NCBI GenBank assembly: GCA_024138015.1
Contig: JAMXBB010000009.1
Coordinates: 91,185,532-91,249,531 of the forward strand
DNA length: 64,000 nucleotides
DNA from: Lumnitzera littorea
Taxonomy: Eukaryota; Streptophyta; Magnoliopsida; Myrtales; Combretaceae
Direction of reading: 5' to 3'
Part shown: positions 10,871-24,289 of the stretch, in pieces
Layout of the letters: each line of letters starts with the position of its first letter
How positions within the stretch are numbered: the stretch's first letter is position 1
Translations under genes and position numbers: made by a program
Notes under the pieces: generated by a model
Seen by the model: only the letters and a program-made list of their open reading frames with translations
What the model was told of the DNA's origin: nothing
Database searches by the model: none

Positions 10871-13679
10871 CATAGCATAACCAACATACCTCGATTGCGC
10901 TCATAACACCACTATTGACGATAAACAGTAGCTTTAAGATGAACATTAACAACAATTACTTCTTATTGAGCTCGAATTTTGAAAACCTTTTCTACATTTA
11001 ATTCCTTAATTCATAAAAGGACACGTTAATATGAATTGCTCGACAAAGGAATTAAAAGATAATTTTTTTTAGAAAAATGGTTTTGGAGTCGCCACCAACA
11101 ATAGCTAGAAAATAAAAATTGAAATCGATTGGGTAAGCCAATTGTAACCTCCAAAGCATCGATCTTTGGAAACTAAGATTCTAAATCCCAAGACTTTTGT
11201 TTAAAACCTAAAGTTGGCTACCAAATAAAATTTTCTTGAAAATAAGAGGGTTAATAACATAGAAATAGAAACCACTAAGTAAATAACGCAGAATGTAAAC
11301 AAAAAAAAATCTATATTCAAAAGAAAATAAAGACAAAAAAAAAATGAAGAAAAGAAAAAAAAGAAAAGTTTTTTTATTGTTATAGCTGCCATAAATGCTT
11401 ATGTATTTGCTATTCGAAATCAAGTTATACGTAATTCTTTTTCTTTAAAAAAAATTTAATTTGTTAATATCTTTTATTTTTCTAAAAGCATTATCCCTTT
11501 AAATCATTAATTGTTCTTAAAAGTTTTGGAAAGGAACAACTTATTAAGTAAAAAGTTGTTTTTTCTTTTTTCTTTTTTTGTTGAAAGAAAATTTATCTAA
11601 GGAAGTGTATTTATTTTTATTATTTTCTGAAACTCAAAAGAAAACTTTAAAGGAAAGATTTAAAAAAATAAATAAATTTTATTTTTATAACAGAAAAGAC
11701 AATTTTTTTTATGAAAAATGTTTTCTTAAAAAAAAAAAACTAATGAAATAAAGAAGAAAGTAAAGTAAGAAACAAACCTGGGCAAATAGTGTAGGTCAGT
11801 TCGCATATGGGGGCCGCGCTTGGGTCGTATTCGAATCGCAAAGGCACTCCAATCCGGCGGGACTTGTACGTGTTCTCCTAGTGGTTATTGAACCACAAAA
11901 CTTCATCAATTTGACTTGTTTCCCTTCTTCTCAATTGCTTGATGGTAGTGATGTGATATAAAAATTCCATGATAATGGATTTATACCGGATGTTGTGGGG
12001 TGGTTGGTTTGCTATTGAAGATGGGTGATGGCTTTTGTTGGTGTTTTGGTTAAGGAAATTGGTTTCAAGCTCCTAAGGTTATGGTGAAGTGATTTGCAAT
12101 GGTGTTGTTGGTTGTTAACGACAACGGAGTAGGTTGTGAATGGTGGTTCGAAGGTTTGGAGATCATCGACAATGGGTGAGGAAGATGGATATCGAAGATT
12201 AAGCTTATGACTTTGGGGCTTTTGGAAGGATTCTAGTGAGTTCCTCTACCTGCTAAGGCTTGGAGAACTCGAATATTTATAGTCAAACTCAACAGTGAAA
12301 GATAAATTTTGAAAGCTCCATGAATAAGCTCGCGAGGAAAAATGACATTTTTAAAATTTCTTCAATCTGTGGCATCTACTTGATCTAAGGGTTATTGATT
12401 CAAAAATCTGGATAAGCATTAAGACTAATTGTTGATTAGGTGTTGGATCCATGTCAATTTTTAAATTTTAAGTGTGGATTAGAATTAATAGATAAGCTTG
12501 CCGAAGTTTGAATTTTAAACTCCGACGATTCGCGTCAAAACCCAACATCAATGGTTCAAATTAAATAAAAATGGTGGGAAATGTTTTTGACCTTCAATTT
12601 TTGTTAATTTGGATGGAAAATGATAAAAAAAAAAAAGGAGAGAAAGTCGACCTTTGAAGCTATCGTGTCCGCCATTGTTGTTGTTGTTTGTTTCAGACAT
12701 CTTTGCAATGTAGAAGACAATGACCATGTGCTGGTTACATGAGGGGCTTGGGAGGGAAACAAAAAAGAAAAGGTGCCTCGGGCACTGCTGCTGAGAATCG
12801 AACATTGGGCGGTTGGCTAGTCCTTGAAAAGATATATAAACAAAATTTTTTTAACAGCTTAGCGGCCTTGGTATTTTTAAATAATGATAGGTCTAAATAT
12901 ACATATGCTAATATTGATTTTTCTTGAGCATCAATTTAACTTGGTCCAATCTATATTACACTTAATTTAATTGGCTTGAATTAAAACCAAAGCTCTATTT
13001 GAAACTTGAGCATCCTAAAATTATTTCTTTAAGAGTAACTAGATTGGACTAAAATCGAATTTAGAAAGGAAGTGGTATTTTCTTTTAATACTCCAAAACT
13101 ATCAAATAGCGCATGTATATTTAAAATGTTATTTTTAACTCCGAAAAATGAATTGTCTTAAAGTTTTATATTTTATTGGGGCAATCTTATTATTTTATTT
13201 TATAAGAGCAAAAATGGGGTATCTATACTACTCAAACCAACAAAAACTTCAACCAAACACTTCCTTCATTGGAACCTATGCTCTGATACTAGAAACATCA
13301 TATGCTATGAGGTTAAGACACATGGAGGTATCAAAGCAAAAATAACGAAACAAAATAAAATGAAAATTGTTTAGCAATTCCATAAGCTATTTGATGGATA
13401 CGATGCATCATCATATCCTATCTAACCTAAACTAATGTTCGATATGATGCATAAACACCAATTTAGGGGCTTGCCACCAATTCTTACTAAAGAAGTTAAA
13501 TAAGCGTAATGTTTCAAGAGAATCACTCTTAAGAAGATGTTTATGTATTCAATGTGTAAAAAGTGTGTTTGGCTTGTAAAAGGAGGGTATTATACACCTG
13601 GCCTTGCTAGGTCTATTACATCATGAAACTACAAAAGCATTAAATGTACAAAGGGAATAAAATGGAAAACTAGGACATA
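10871..13679 (-). mobile_element. LTR-like remnants, at least two, minus orientation
   Basis: No gene was found, but there are retrotransposon signs. On the minus strand, TATAAATA occurs at 12274-12281, in a region of higher complexity (11.8-12.8 kb) that looks like an LTR promoter and leader. At 11079-11099 the minus strand reads GTTGGTGGCGACTCCAAAACC, similar to the segment that follows 5' LTRs of some Tat/Ogre-type elements. A separate minus-strand site at 13271-13292 reads CTAGTATCAGAGCATAGG, close to the initiator-Met tRNA primer-binding consensus. These suggest two stacked LTR remnants whose ends I could not define. Short ORFs at 11201-11423, 12548-12927 and 13148-13345 are judged spurious. 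Confidence 0.45.
13271..13292 (-). other. Initiator-Met tRNA primer-binding-like site
   Basis: The minus strand contains TAGTATCAGAGC followed by ATAGG, one mismatch from the TGGTATCAGAGC core used by many plant copia and gypsy elements. It would place a 5' LTR on the higher-coordinate side, where solo LTR B has since inserted. No downstream gag was recognised at lower coordinates. Confidence 0.45.
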
Positions 13680-13684
13680 TCTTA

Positions 13685-16438
13685 TGTAAGCCCTTTAATA
13701 AGACATTTAGGATTCGATACGTAAAATTTAGGGTAATTATGTAAGTTGTCCAATCAAACCTACAAAACTAGGAATATTAATGGAATGATCCCGTGATTTT
13801 GGATTTAAGAAAATAAAATAATTGAATAATATATATTTAGGTTATACGTATATTATCTTATTCATTATTTATCGAAAACATATAAAACGAATAAGATAAT
13901 ATATGTATACTAAAAATCATAAGATAACTTAAATAATATTTAGAGCTGTATTATATATGTATTTATGTGTAGGGATAAATACTCGAAATTACTTAAAATA
14001 TACTAAATAAATTTAAAAAATTAAAAAAAAGGTGTCACTTGAGGAAAAGTCTATACTTTGTCGTGGCAATGCATGGTTTATAATTTATAGGATTAAAGAG
14101 CAAATTAAAATGCTTTGAGATGGGAAAAGTAAAATGTAAAGGACATATGGCTAGGAAACACTTTTTCCACCAACCCAACATTGCTTATAAATTCAAGATT
14201 CATCGTCCTTTATGTCATTTGGACATTTAGCTACTAAGGAAAATTAGAGAGAGGTCAGAACGAGTGGAGTGAATATTTTTACAAAATTATACAAAATATA
14301 GTATAATTAAGGCTAATTTCGAGTGCAAACACTAAACCACAACTTTAGAGGAAACGGCCACCACTGTGTGATAGCTAGGCCATCGTTTGGGGCTCTAATA
14401 AGGGTAGAGCCACCGTTAGCTGGTAGAAGCCAAGCAAACGATGAGTTTAATTTGCAACTGGATTTTTTTAAATATACTAAAAATACTAAATCTTTGTGGA
14501 AAATTTTGACAATTGGTATTCTGGCATATTTCTAAATGTAGTTGTAGAGAAAAATATTCTTCTAATGAAGTTAAGTTTCGAAATATATTACCCTTAAGAA
14601 ATCACTAAACTCAAGTTAATATTTGCATTTATTTTCAAAAATCCTATTAATGTTGTTTCGCCCTCAAAATTTTCCTATACATTACTTATAATGTATATTA
14701 AATTTTCACGAAAAGTTTTCCTAAAAATTATTTTCCATTTTTATCTACTTTTTAGGCTTTAAAAATCCTATTAAATGACTATTTTTCTAAGTATATTTGT
14801 TGATTTTTCGAGAAATTGACCTAGATTTTGATTTGGGGTGTATTCTAATATTTTGAAATGTCGAACGATGTTGAGAGATGAAATTTTTAGTGTTGTAAGT
14901 ATTGGGTTTGATCATTGTAGGCTCAGTATTGATAAATGTGTAATATGTGAAATGTTGAGATAAATTAAGTAAGGTGTGTTGATGCAAATTAAGGTGGTGA
15001 TTGGGCTGTGTAGGGTACTACAATTTTAGTTGTGAGTAAAATCGTGCAAATTTGAGCTAAAAATGTAGATTGCCCTCATATTAGAAGGAAATTCAGAAGC
15101 TAGATCAGGAACATGGTGTATGAGATTAACTAAGGTGTTGACTAAAGACTTAATATACCTAAAATATAGTTAGTTGAACCTCATGGAATGAATTAGGGGG
15201 AGTTTCTAGGACTTACATGTAAAACTGTAATTAGGAGCAGAATTAGAGGCTGATTTAGAAACTGAATCACAAACTAGCTTAGGATGAGTCTAATTATAAG
15301 CAATATAAAACCTAGACAACTAAGTAAAATATAACCTAAAACTAAAGATAATAATTTGAAGCTTATATATAGTAAGTGAATGAATACTGAAATGATATTT
15401 TTATTATAGGGACGAGCAGCAATGCTGCATTACACATCGTACCCTAGTGAGCAAGTGGAACACTTCAGGTAAGTTTAGAATCAATACGTTATTGTATTTT
15501 AAACTTAATCGTGTATTGCTAGATTGCTATTATAGAATGTAATTATTTGTATTGGGTGAAATTGAGTGATCACCTTAAAATGGAATTAACTATATTAGGC
15601 TTAGAACCTTAAATTGGGCATGCATTGCAACCAATGAGGGGACGTTTAAGGTTTTCTAACCAAATACTGTCCCCTTTAAAAAGGATAACATTGTAGCATA
15701 ATGGTCTCTTTTTCATCTTTAGTTGAATTAAGTGATAAGAGAGTATGTTACGGTAAAGGTAAAGGTAATGGTTCGAAGGTAGTCACAGGAGAAGCAGTAT
15801 CTCCATTGCATAAACCTAAGTTTGCTTGTGAGTTATTGCATTAGCGTTGAAAATCTTTAACTCATATTAAAGTTGGTGAAATTCCTCTAATCTCACAACG
15901 AACTAGATAACATTGTGCGATAGCATTTGTTTATTACATTGCATCTAACTAATTATTTGATAAACCTATTTGTGTTTGTGTATAGTCTTATGTTTTCATC
16001 CTTATTTATTGAACGATTGATTGCTCATATCCTTATAAATTTTTTTGCAAATGTTGACTAGAATGCTGCATTACAACTGCCCTGAGGTTAGTCGCTATTA
16101 GATTTTAAGGAGTGAGGTCATAAATGGAAGAATCACAGACCTTTTAAAGCTTTTGTCTTTATCTTTTAGTCTGTTGTAAATAAACTATGTAAATATTTTA
16201 TGACATAATTACTGGGTTATGTAAATATTTTAATGAACAATTAGAGTTCTTAATATAAGTTTAAAGTCTTCTACATATAAAATAATTGTATTTTCATACA
16301 AATTGTTTACTTCAAAGCAAATTAGTCACAGATGTCTTGTATGAATCAAGGTTACGATAGCGGTTATGAAGTCAACTTCTATCTTAGATTGGTTTATACG
16401 ATAGGACAGTTACGACTTTATTGCTTCAAGGCGTAATA
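13685..16438 (+). mobile_element. Solo LTR, long Del/Tekay-like family, copy B
   Basis: The block starts TGTAAGCCC and ends TTCAAGGCGTAATA, a decayed form of the family tail CGGGGC.TGACA. Perfect 5-bp duplications TCTTA flank it (13680-13684 and 16439-16443). Its interior aligns by eye with copy A: a TATAAATT box near 14186, a GC-richer leader segment around 14330-14450, an 'ATAATGGTC...TCATC.TTAGT' block near 15700, and a GTTACGACTTTA tail. Length is 2754 bp. The 70-codon ORF at 14323-14535 falls in the leader segment and has no recognised domain. Confidence 0.88.
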
Positions 16439-16443
16439 TCTTA

Positions 16444-17840
16444 AAAGGGTAAATATGAGAAAAGACAAAAAGTATGTTGTCAAATATTCATCCTTAGGAT
16501 AAGCAAAAGTGGAACACTTGTCGACTCTGTATAGGACATTTTAACAAAAAGTGTAAGAAGAGTATTTGATCCATCTCTAAGCGGAAATCATGTTCAAGTC
16601 TTCAAGTAAGAAAATAACTCATATTGGAGTAAAATAGTCAGGTGCTTAAATCAATTGACTTGTATCGAGTCAAGTTAGGAGGTTTGTGCTTAAGAGGTCA
16701 GGTTTGATTAAGCTAGACCATCATGGGGAAGGGCTTGGAGGGGTTGGAACCATGATAAGGTTTTCCTTGCCTAGATGGACATCCAGTCCCCAACTTAAAT
16801 GAAATGATCAAGGCCTTGGACTGGAATCTTCATCTTTTATTAGTTCTCAAGCTAGAATACGTTGAATCAGGCCTTATGAGCCTTTAGCTTGGTTCTAGGT
16901 GATATGTTTGGGGACTTGATCCCTATCATTGCATCCAGGGTTTCAACTTCCATCTTAAGAGATTTAGGCTAAGGTTCGTATGAGACTGGGGCTAAGGTTA
17001 TATATATATATATATATTATTCAAATTAGTGAGGGTATTTTAGTCACTATTTTAGTCACTTTACTTTCTATTCATGTCTTATCCCCTATTACATTTTCTG
17101 AACTAAACAATGTTATAAAAATTCCATTACACTCAACTAACTACCATAATATCTATTCACCACTTACTACACATTTATTACATTTCCTAGTAATTGCAAT
17201 TTTACTTCTCCCTTCTTTCATTCAACAAAATAAACAGGTCATTGGTGTGTCCAGTATTTAACATAAATTTTCATGATTGAAAATATTAAAAAATTAAAAA
17301 AAGTTAATCATTCATATTAAAAATTACGATAAGGTTTGGTATAGAGGTTTGAGAACTTTATTTTTTGGAATTTCAAAGACACATTTAACATGTACCATGA
17401 AATAAGTTTTTATATACCAAGTATATGATACAAATTTTTTGGTTTTTATCCGGTACTTTAAGGCTCATTTATTCCATAATTTTGACCAATATACAAATCA
17501 AATAATAGATTAAATAACTTATCAAGTAATGTCTTATAAAATTATGACAATTAAATAATACCTAACACTTTGTGAGATGTTTTCATTGCCAATTGGTCAC
17601 ATGGACATCCTAAGTAGATTTCTACCGGTACACTCTTCATGCCATAAAATATAACAGTTCCTTCTATTTGCATCTCATTCCGTATGCTTTCTATCCTGGT
17701 CCCTGATACGAGACAAGTGCTATCAGCTTGATTGATATCAAAAAGCCTAGTTAGGTGCTCAAATTGATGATTGAAAAGTTTAAGTATTTTATTGTAAAAT
17801 CGATAAACTTCACATAGATACCAAATATGATATTATTATG
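16444..17840. other. Intergenic stretch with possible copia gag relic
   Basis: Just after copy B, the plus strand near 16505-16560 can be read as a short Cys-His segment (NTCRLCIGHFNKKCKK), vaguely like a copia-type gag zinc knuckle but with wrong spacing. I give this little weight. An alternating TA run lies at about 16999-17018. The ORF at 16980-17261 starts inside that run and is hydrophobic and low-complexity, so it is not called. Nothing else was recognised. Confidence 0.3.
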
Positions 17841-17849
17841 AAAAAGAAA

Positions 17850-18450
17850 ATAGTAACAATATATATTATTCCTTTACCGAAAAAAAATAAAACAATGTAT
17901 ATTATTCAAAGTCGATATATTTTCCTTAATAAACCACTTGACTTTTGTCAAATATTTGTCACATTGCTCGCAAATCATGGCACGATGCTTTCATCCATGT
18001 TTTTAACTAGTTGGCCTAGTGGTTGACGAATCAGAACAGTTTAATAACGAAATAATTGACTTCGCAATAAGGAAATAAATCCAAACTCACACGCCGAAAG
18101 CCAAATCTTTATGCACTTGTGAGCGAATTGCCTAACTACGTTGTTGAAAGAACGCTTACGTTCGACGCAGAATAGCATATAATTATAAGATGTAATGGGA
18201 GTAGCCATTTATGGGTTATTTACAACTTCAAATGAGTTGAAATTTCAAAGTTCGACAAGCAAGAGTACTTTTTTCCCTCAATTAATTTATTTGAATATTG
18301 CGAGGATAACCTTTAAAGTATTAGTGAAGGTATGACTAGATGTTCTAAATTTTTACAATGCACTCTCACCTCTTTAGAACTTTTACAAGTATATACCTTT
18401 TATGGTCCTTTTGTTTGAATGCATGGCCATATTTGTACATTTTCAATTAT
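17850..18450 (+). repeat. Direct repeat, copy 1 (low-copy sequence)
   Basis: This segment is repeated in the same orientation at 24290-24790, and the match appears to continue weakly at 44641-44781. Shared landmarks include the CCACTTGACTTTTGTCAAATAT region, GGCCTAGTGGTTGAC, ATCGCAATAAGGAAATAAAT-like sequence and TATGCACTTGTGAGC. It has no transposon end structure and no long ORF, so it may be duplicated host intergenic or promoter DNA. The adjoining sequence to about 18720, including a 66-codon ORF at 18475-18675, has no recognised domain. Confidence 0.75.
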
Positions 18451-19589
18451 TTTAATAAATTTTCTCAAATGTAGATGCGGATTTCCAACGAAATAATTCC
18501 CTTTTTCTCTTTTATTAGATATACTCTGCCGGCGGTGGTTGAATGTCATAAAATATTTGAAAGAGTAATGCTACTAGGGGATAAAGATCTAACTCTATTG
18601 TACACGAGATCCCGTCCTACCCTATTTGACTGGATAAATTCGAGCAGGTATCAAAGATTACAGGATGGATTCTGATATAATTTTTTGAAATATGTTTCGG
18701 TATGGTAAGTTACGAACCTTATACCTATCTTATTGAGGAACCTATATTCTAGAGCATATAAAATATGAGTTTCATGGTATGATGTACCTAAACCATAAAG
18801 TAATTAAATTATAATAATTAATGTAAAAATATCATATTTCTAACTTCTAAGTCAACCAAAAAGAAGAGAAAAAAAAAAAGAAACAAATATACAGTTATAG
18901 CCTAATTTCTTTGACTTTCTCTTGTCTCGTTTATGCTATATTTTTTGCGTCTCTTGTCCTGTTTCTACGTCATTAGTATTTTTGCATTTGTTGCCATACT
19001 TTTCATCAGATTTTGTACTTGTAAACTTACCGTATTCAAAACAACAAGAAATCCTAAAAATTAGGGCATAAAACCAAAACCATGAGACTCAATTTTGACT
19101 CAACAAGTTTTATTCAACTTTTTCTTTTCTTTTTGTTCTTTTATTTTTTGAATTGAACCAACAGCCTATGCATGGCCACCCAAGGCTAGAGGGTGTAGTC
19201 GCACAACCCTTCCCTGGCCATGAGCGGCCACTTACAACCACTTGATGATTCAAGCAATGCATTTTAAAAAGTGGGTCGTGACCCACTACAATATTTGTGG
19301 TTGATATGGTTACCTCCAACGTTAGAATGGTTGGATTTTTTTTTAAAATTTTTCTATATTTGTTATTATTTTTTAAAAATAAATTAATTAATATATATTT
19401 ATATATATAAGTATATGTAAGTATACTTAATATTATTTTTTTTATTTTCTTTTATATATTTCATTTTTTTATTATTTTTCAAATGTTTTGTTATTTTCAA
19501 CAATTTTATATATTTATCTTTTAATTTATAATATCTTGGACACGTCATCGCCATATCAATACCATATGGTGGATAATGACCACATCAGT
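18451..19589. other. AT-rich intergenic stretch, no gene recognised
   Basis: Contains a somewhat GC-richer patch at about 19150-19290 on which a short minus-strand frame is open (69 codons, no recognised domain), followed by long A/T-only runs at 19330-19530. Nothing further could be supported. Confidence 0.5.
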
Positions 19590-20189
19590 TGTCACATCTC
19601 GGCTTAGTATGGAATGCATCATCATATAGGAATATCTGTTAAAAACTTAACTTAAATTACTTATTTATAAAAAAACAACATTATTTACATGATAAAGGGG
19701 TTGATACATCAAAGTTTAGCCGGATATTTTGTTACAACTTATGTATACAACATAATATTTACATCAAAACACAAATCTTTGTTGTCTTCATAATAATAGA
19801 ATTCATGACTTAGTACAAGTTTCATACAAAAGTCGTTAATTCTGGCTCACGCTCTCAGTATATATATCCTCCTTTAGTGTTAGGCCTTTCATGATGCAGT
19901 TAACCTGAGGATAAAATATTTAATCCCCGTAGCTACTGAAGCTAAGTGAAAATGGATAATAAACAACACAATATAAACAATATGATAGACAATATTGCAT
20001 ATTACAACTGAAACATTTCAATCATAATTCATAGGTTCAACTTCATATATGCATTAGCTCAACCAGGCATTTATTACTAGCAATGTAGCATACTATACTC
20101 GTACACGTAGTATGTATCGGTACCAATATCATATACCTTCCAATTTTCATTTGTTTAGTTGACATAACTAAGTATCTGGATACAACGTC

Positions 20190-20400
20190 TAAGAACTTAT
20201 GGGTAATAAGGAGCTACCTGTGAGTATGATCCCTACTAAATTAGACTACACATAGTAGTAGTCTACTAATGTAAAAAAGGGCAACAAGGAGCTACTTGGG
20301 AATAAGACCCCCAACTTTGCTTTACAAAATTAGACTACACATTATAATTCATCAAATCAAAGAGGCAACATTACCAAATTAGACCACATATTGTAGTATA
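20190..20400 (-). repeat. Degenerate short tandem repeat inside copy E
   Basis: A unit containing AAGGAGCTACCTG/TTGGGAATAAGA and ACAAAATTAGACTACACAT recurs about two to three times between 20200 and 20400 with clear divergence. Such a local array is not obvious in copies A to C, so it probably arose inside this copy or its subfamily. Confidence 0.45.
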
Positions 20401-20563
20401 CCAAATTTGATTATCAAAATAATCACAATATTCGAATAATGCAATCTATATGCTTCCAAAAACTGAATTCATAAAGTCGTGCTCTTTTCATGATTACTTG
20501 AAAGCCTCATTCTAAAAGTTTTAACCCGTAGGTCTTTTTTATGCTACGCCATGTCATGATATG

Positions 20564-21780
20564 TGATAACTCTAATTTTAAACATATTTTATATGGTGAT
20601 TTTATAGCATTTCCCGTACATTTTTGGTTTTATTTAAAGAAATTGATACTTAATTGAGTAAAATGTTGATTTCAGGGTTTAAACGCGTTCTAGGCTCGAA
20701 AACGAAGAAAACGAATCAAGTTTCACTCAATTCCGAGTTCAAACGAAGAAGTTATGAAGTTTTGAAGTTGTGCAGAAATTTTGCCTTTGTGCAGAAAGTT
20801 ACACGGCCTGGGGACACGGCCATGTTCCAGGCCGTGTCTGGTGACGAAAATAAAATCCGTGAAATACACATATATAAGGGGATCTTAGGGTTCAAAAGAG
20901 AGAGAGACATTACAGAAACGGAAAGACACAAGAGACAAGAAGAGACTTAAGGAGAAACAACATCAAGAAGCAAGAACGACATCGATTTCAAGATTAAAGA
21001 TTGTTCATCAAATCAAGAGGGGTTTTCATGCTTTATTTTATGTTTTTGATGGAACTCGTTTTTAGATTCGTTATGATAGCTTAGAATTCAAGTATTTAGG
21101 ATTATGGAACCTAAGGTTTCATGTAACCCTTGGATTGAATTATAATTTCAAGAAAGTTTCTATCTTTTCTTGATTCAATTATGTCGTTAATTATGGATTG
21201 ATAATTCTAGAGTATCAATATATGATATTATGCATGTTAATTGAGAAATTACATGTATAATTAGATCTTAGCATAATTGAAGAGAATTATATGTATACTT
21301 AGAGATAAGATACATGATTCTTTCGGAAAGTTGATTGTTTGTATGGGAATTCATTAAACATTAATGCAATTCTAAGTTATATTACTAAGTGAAGAGATTC
21401 CGGTAAATAATTTAGGATTAGGGTTAATATGCTTGAGAAAGATATTAGCTTTAATTGTGAATCCCTCCAGTCAAGAATTATAGAAACTGAATTGAATACA
21501 TTTTAAAAAGGTTACATGTTAAACACTAGGGGAAATAATTCCTAAATACATCATTGCATACTTGAAGTCGTTAGTAGTTTATTGCTTTCTAAATTTCTTA
21601 GTTAAGTCTCATAATTAGTTTAGTTTATTAATTTCGGTATTTTTAATTCATTCAACTCGACATAATTTTCCGGTTAGATAATAAAGCTAAAGCTAATATT
21701 AGTACTCAAAATCTCTGAGGGATCGACTCGGACTCATATCCGACTATATTAAAATTGATAGGTGCGCTTGCCTCTTATCA
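20564..21780 (+). mobile_element. Solo LTR nested in copy E
   Basis: This 1217-bp block starts TGATAACTC and ends CCTCTTATCA and is homologous, in inverted orientation, to 9155-10394. It contains a perfect 11-bp inverted repeat, ACACGGCCTGG...CCAGGCCGTGT (20801-20811 and 20827-20837). The end region carries the phrase GGGATCGACTCGGACT and GATAGGTGCGCTTGCC, common in plant LTRs. The flanks (ATATG and AGTTT) do not show a target duplication, so either the ends drifted or recombination occurred. The 98-codon ORF at 20654-20950 lies across the leader and palindrome and is probably not a protein gene. Confidence 0.8.
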
Positions 21781-23983
21781 AGTTTTTGTTATGCAATAAC
21801 AAGTCAAATATATCACTCAACACAACTAGTTTTTCAATTTTATTCAACCTAATGATCTAATTCTAGTTTTCAAACTCTCCCTAATAGAATTCTAATATCT
21901 CACTTAGGTTTCACTTTTTTGAACACTCAAAAGATTAAATTAGTAATCACTCAACTTCCCTGATTAATATAATCATTTGTAAGCACAAATCATCACCCAA
22001 TATAGCAATATAATAGTTTAATCATGATATAGTTACTGTTATTTAAAATCACCACATCAGCATCTACTATAGTAGCATTACAGCTCACCCAAGAAATACC
22101 CATATTCAGTCAATACAGCATCAAATAGTACACGGTGTTATGAATAGCAATATATTTACTCCAAGTATAGGTTAAATTGATTTACTTAGGCTTAGTAATA
22201 GTATAAAATCCTAAACTTTACTAGGTGATACTTCCTTACTTATTACACTTAAGAAAATAAAACACATTCTTCAAATCAAGTATGGGTTGAACCTGAACTA
22301 TTATAAGTTTTCATTTCCACATTTTTAAACTTAATTTGACTGTATCTTACTCATTCCTTATCCAATATCAATAAACTTTATGCAGCCATGATTATTATTT
22401 TGAGTACTATTAAGATATTTTAAGAATCAAGTCTATCAATATTATCAAAGTCCAAAAATATCCTTTTCTTACTATGACTTGATTACACGTTACTGTAACT
22501 CTGTAATTGACTCGAATCAACTTTAATACTAAACTAAAAACCCTAAAAATTATACTTTTCAAATTTATCTAGCAACCCTTAATATACCCCAAAGTGTTCA
22601 TTTGACATGGATTTGATAAATATTTTAATAGTACTAATTACTATATTACATATTAAGCTAATATATAGATTTATATTAGGAAAATACACAATAAATAGTA
22701 TACGAGCCCAATTAATTTCACAAAAAATCCTATAGACTCGAAAAAATATGTAGTTTAATTATTGATCATGGATTACACTAAATTAGATAATATCTATTTT
22801 TACGAAAATAGCAGTTTTAGCTTGAAATTATGAAAAATAAGGGAAAATAAAAATATTTATGTGTGAGATAAAAATTTATTGTTCTAAATATCAATATAAA
22901 CTTTCATAAGTCTCAACATGTTGGGCTTATTTATTAAGTGCATCAAAAACTAATTATTTCAGCAATTCGGTAAAACTGGCAGTTTTATTCAAAATAATTA
23001 TAAAAAATAGTAAACATGCTTAATTTTAAAAATTATTATTATCAAAATTATATATATATATATATATATTAGGTGTATTATATACAAAAATTGAGCTTGA
23101 AACAACATTATCTAATATTTATAAAAATTTATTCAATTTTCACCCAAATAGGACATTTTCTTAAGAACCCCATATTTACACTGATTATTTAATTAAAATA
23201 AAATTACTATATTAATATACACCTAAAATAACCTTAGAAAACCAAATTTCACAATTAATTAATAATATTTGATATTTTTACAAAATTAAATAAGTTACAG
23301 GTAAAATTTTGATTTACCTGAACTGGCCGCCTTTGACCACTACTTGGTCGCTACACCTTGTTAGAAGAGCTTCTCCATCTACCCTCTATTAGACCTCCGA
23401 GCTCTGCTAAGTTAAGTTGTAGATAACCTATTGAACTGCTCTGATTAATACGTGTCAATTTCTCGTTCCCTAGGCGCTATGTGTCATCCTTTAATTAATC
23501 AAGTGTTGACTCATGTTTTCCAATTAATCTTAGGTTGACACATCATTTGACGACTCATGCATTTATTTTTTTATTAATTTTTCATTATTTTATATTAATT
23601 TCCCTTATTTTAATAATTTATTATTATCATATGTATATATTTAGTATATATAATGCATATCACACGTAAATATATGTATATTATGAATAATTCAACTTTA
23701 TTCATTATTTTTGAAAGTTAATTAACTTATCTTTAATATCTCATTATATCTAAAAACTTGTATTTCACGTTTATCGGTTTTATCGATAAATTAATATTTT
23801 TCTTAAATTAATATTTTTATATAGTTTATTTTGAAAAATTGACTTTACTTGAATTACTTCGTCTAACTTTTCTAACCTTACTGTAATGTTTGAAATAAAA
23901 CAGATACCATAACCCAATATCCTAAATTTAGGAGCTCGGATCCTAGGGTTATTGAACTAACTGGAAAAACTCGAGATATTACA

Positions 23984-24289
23984 TCAACTACTCCAAATGG
24001 TGTTATAATAGCAACTTAATGGAATCTCCTATTTAAAATATTTATTGAAACATTAATCTTTTAATTAAACTTTTCAAAACTTTGATCTTCTATTTAAATT
24101 TACTTTAAAAAATTGATACCATCTTTTGTAATTTTTCCTATTTTATAAATATGTCTTTTACTTTATATTTTGCTACAAATTTTGTAATCTTTTCATTATT
24201 TGGATATTTTCATACTCTATAAATGTGATTTTGGAATCATAAGATCATAATGGTTTTAAATTCTTTAAAAGTTTATAATGATGATGATA
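23984..24289. other. Short intergenic stretch, nothing recognised
   Basis: AT-rich sequence between solo LTR E and the second copy of the direct repeat. No coding or repeat structure seen. Confidence 0.5.

Larger units (their letters stand above)
19590..23983 (-). mobile_element. Solo LTR, long Del/Tekay-like family, copy E (diverged)
   Basis: Read on the minus strand, the block begins TGTAATATCTCGAG (ending at 23983) and ends CCGAGATGTGACA (at 19590), matching the TGTAA...TGACA ends of copies A to C. It is interrupted by solo LTR 20564-21780, leaving about 3.2 kb. The flanks TCAGT (19585-19589) and TCAAC (23984-23988) share only three of five bases, so the target duplication is weak. It is the most diverged of the five copies, and the boundaries are less certain than for A to C. 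An AT microsatellite lies near 23045-23070. Confidence 0.6.

Noticed and set aside
12548..12805. 85-codon minus-strand ORF with an Asn run
   Set aside because: Asn repeats reflect a simple GTT repeat in an LTR-like leader; no domain.
16980..17261. 93-codon hydrophobic plus-strand ORF
   Set aside because: It begins in a TA microsatellite and consists of low-complexity Ile/Leu/Thr sequence.
20654..20950. 98-codon plus-strand ORF
   Set aside because: It sits inside a solo LTR across the leader and palindrome; the inverted sister LTR does not keep the frame.
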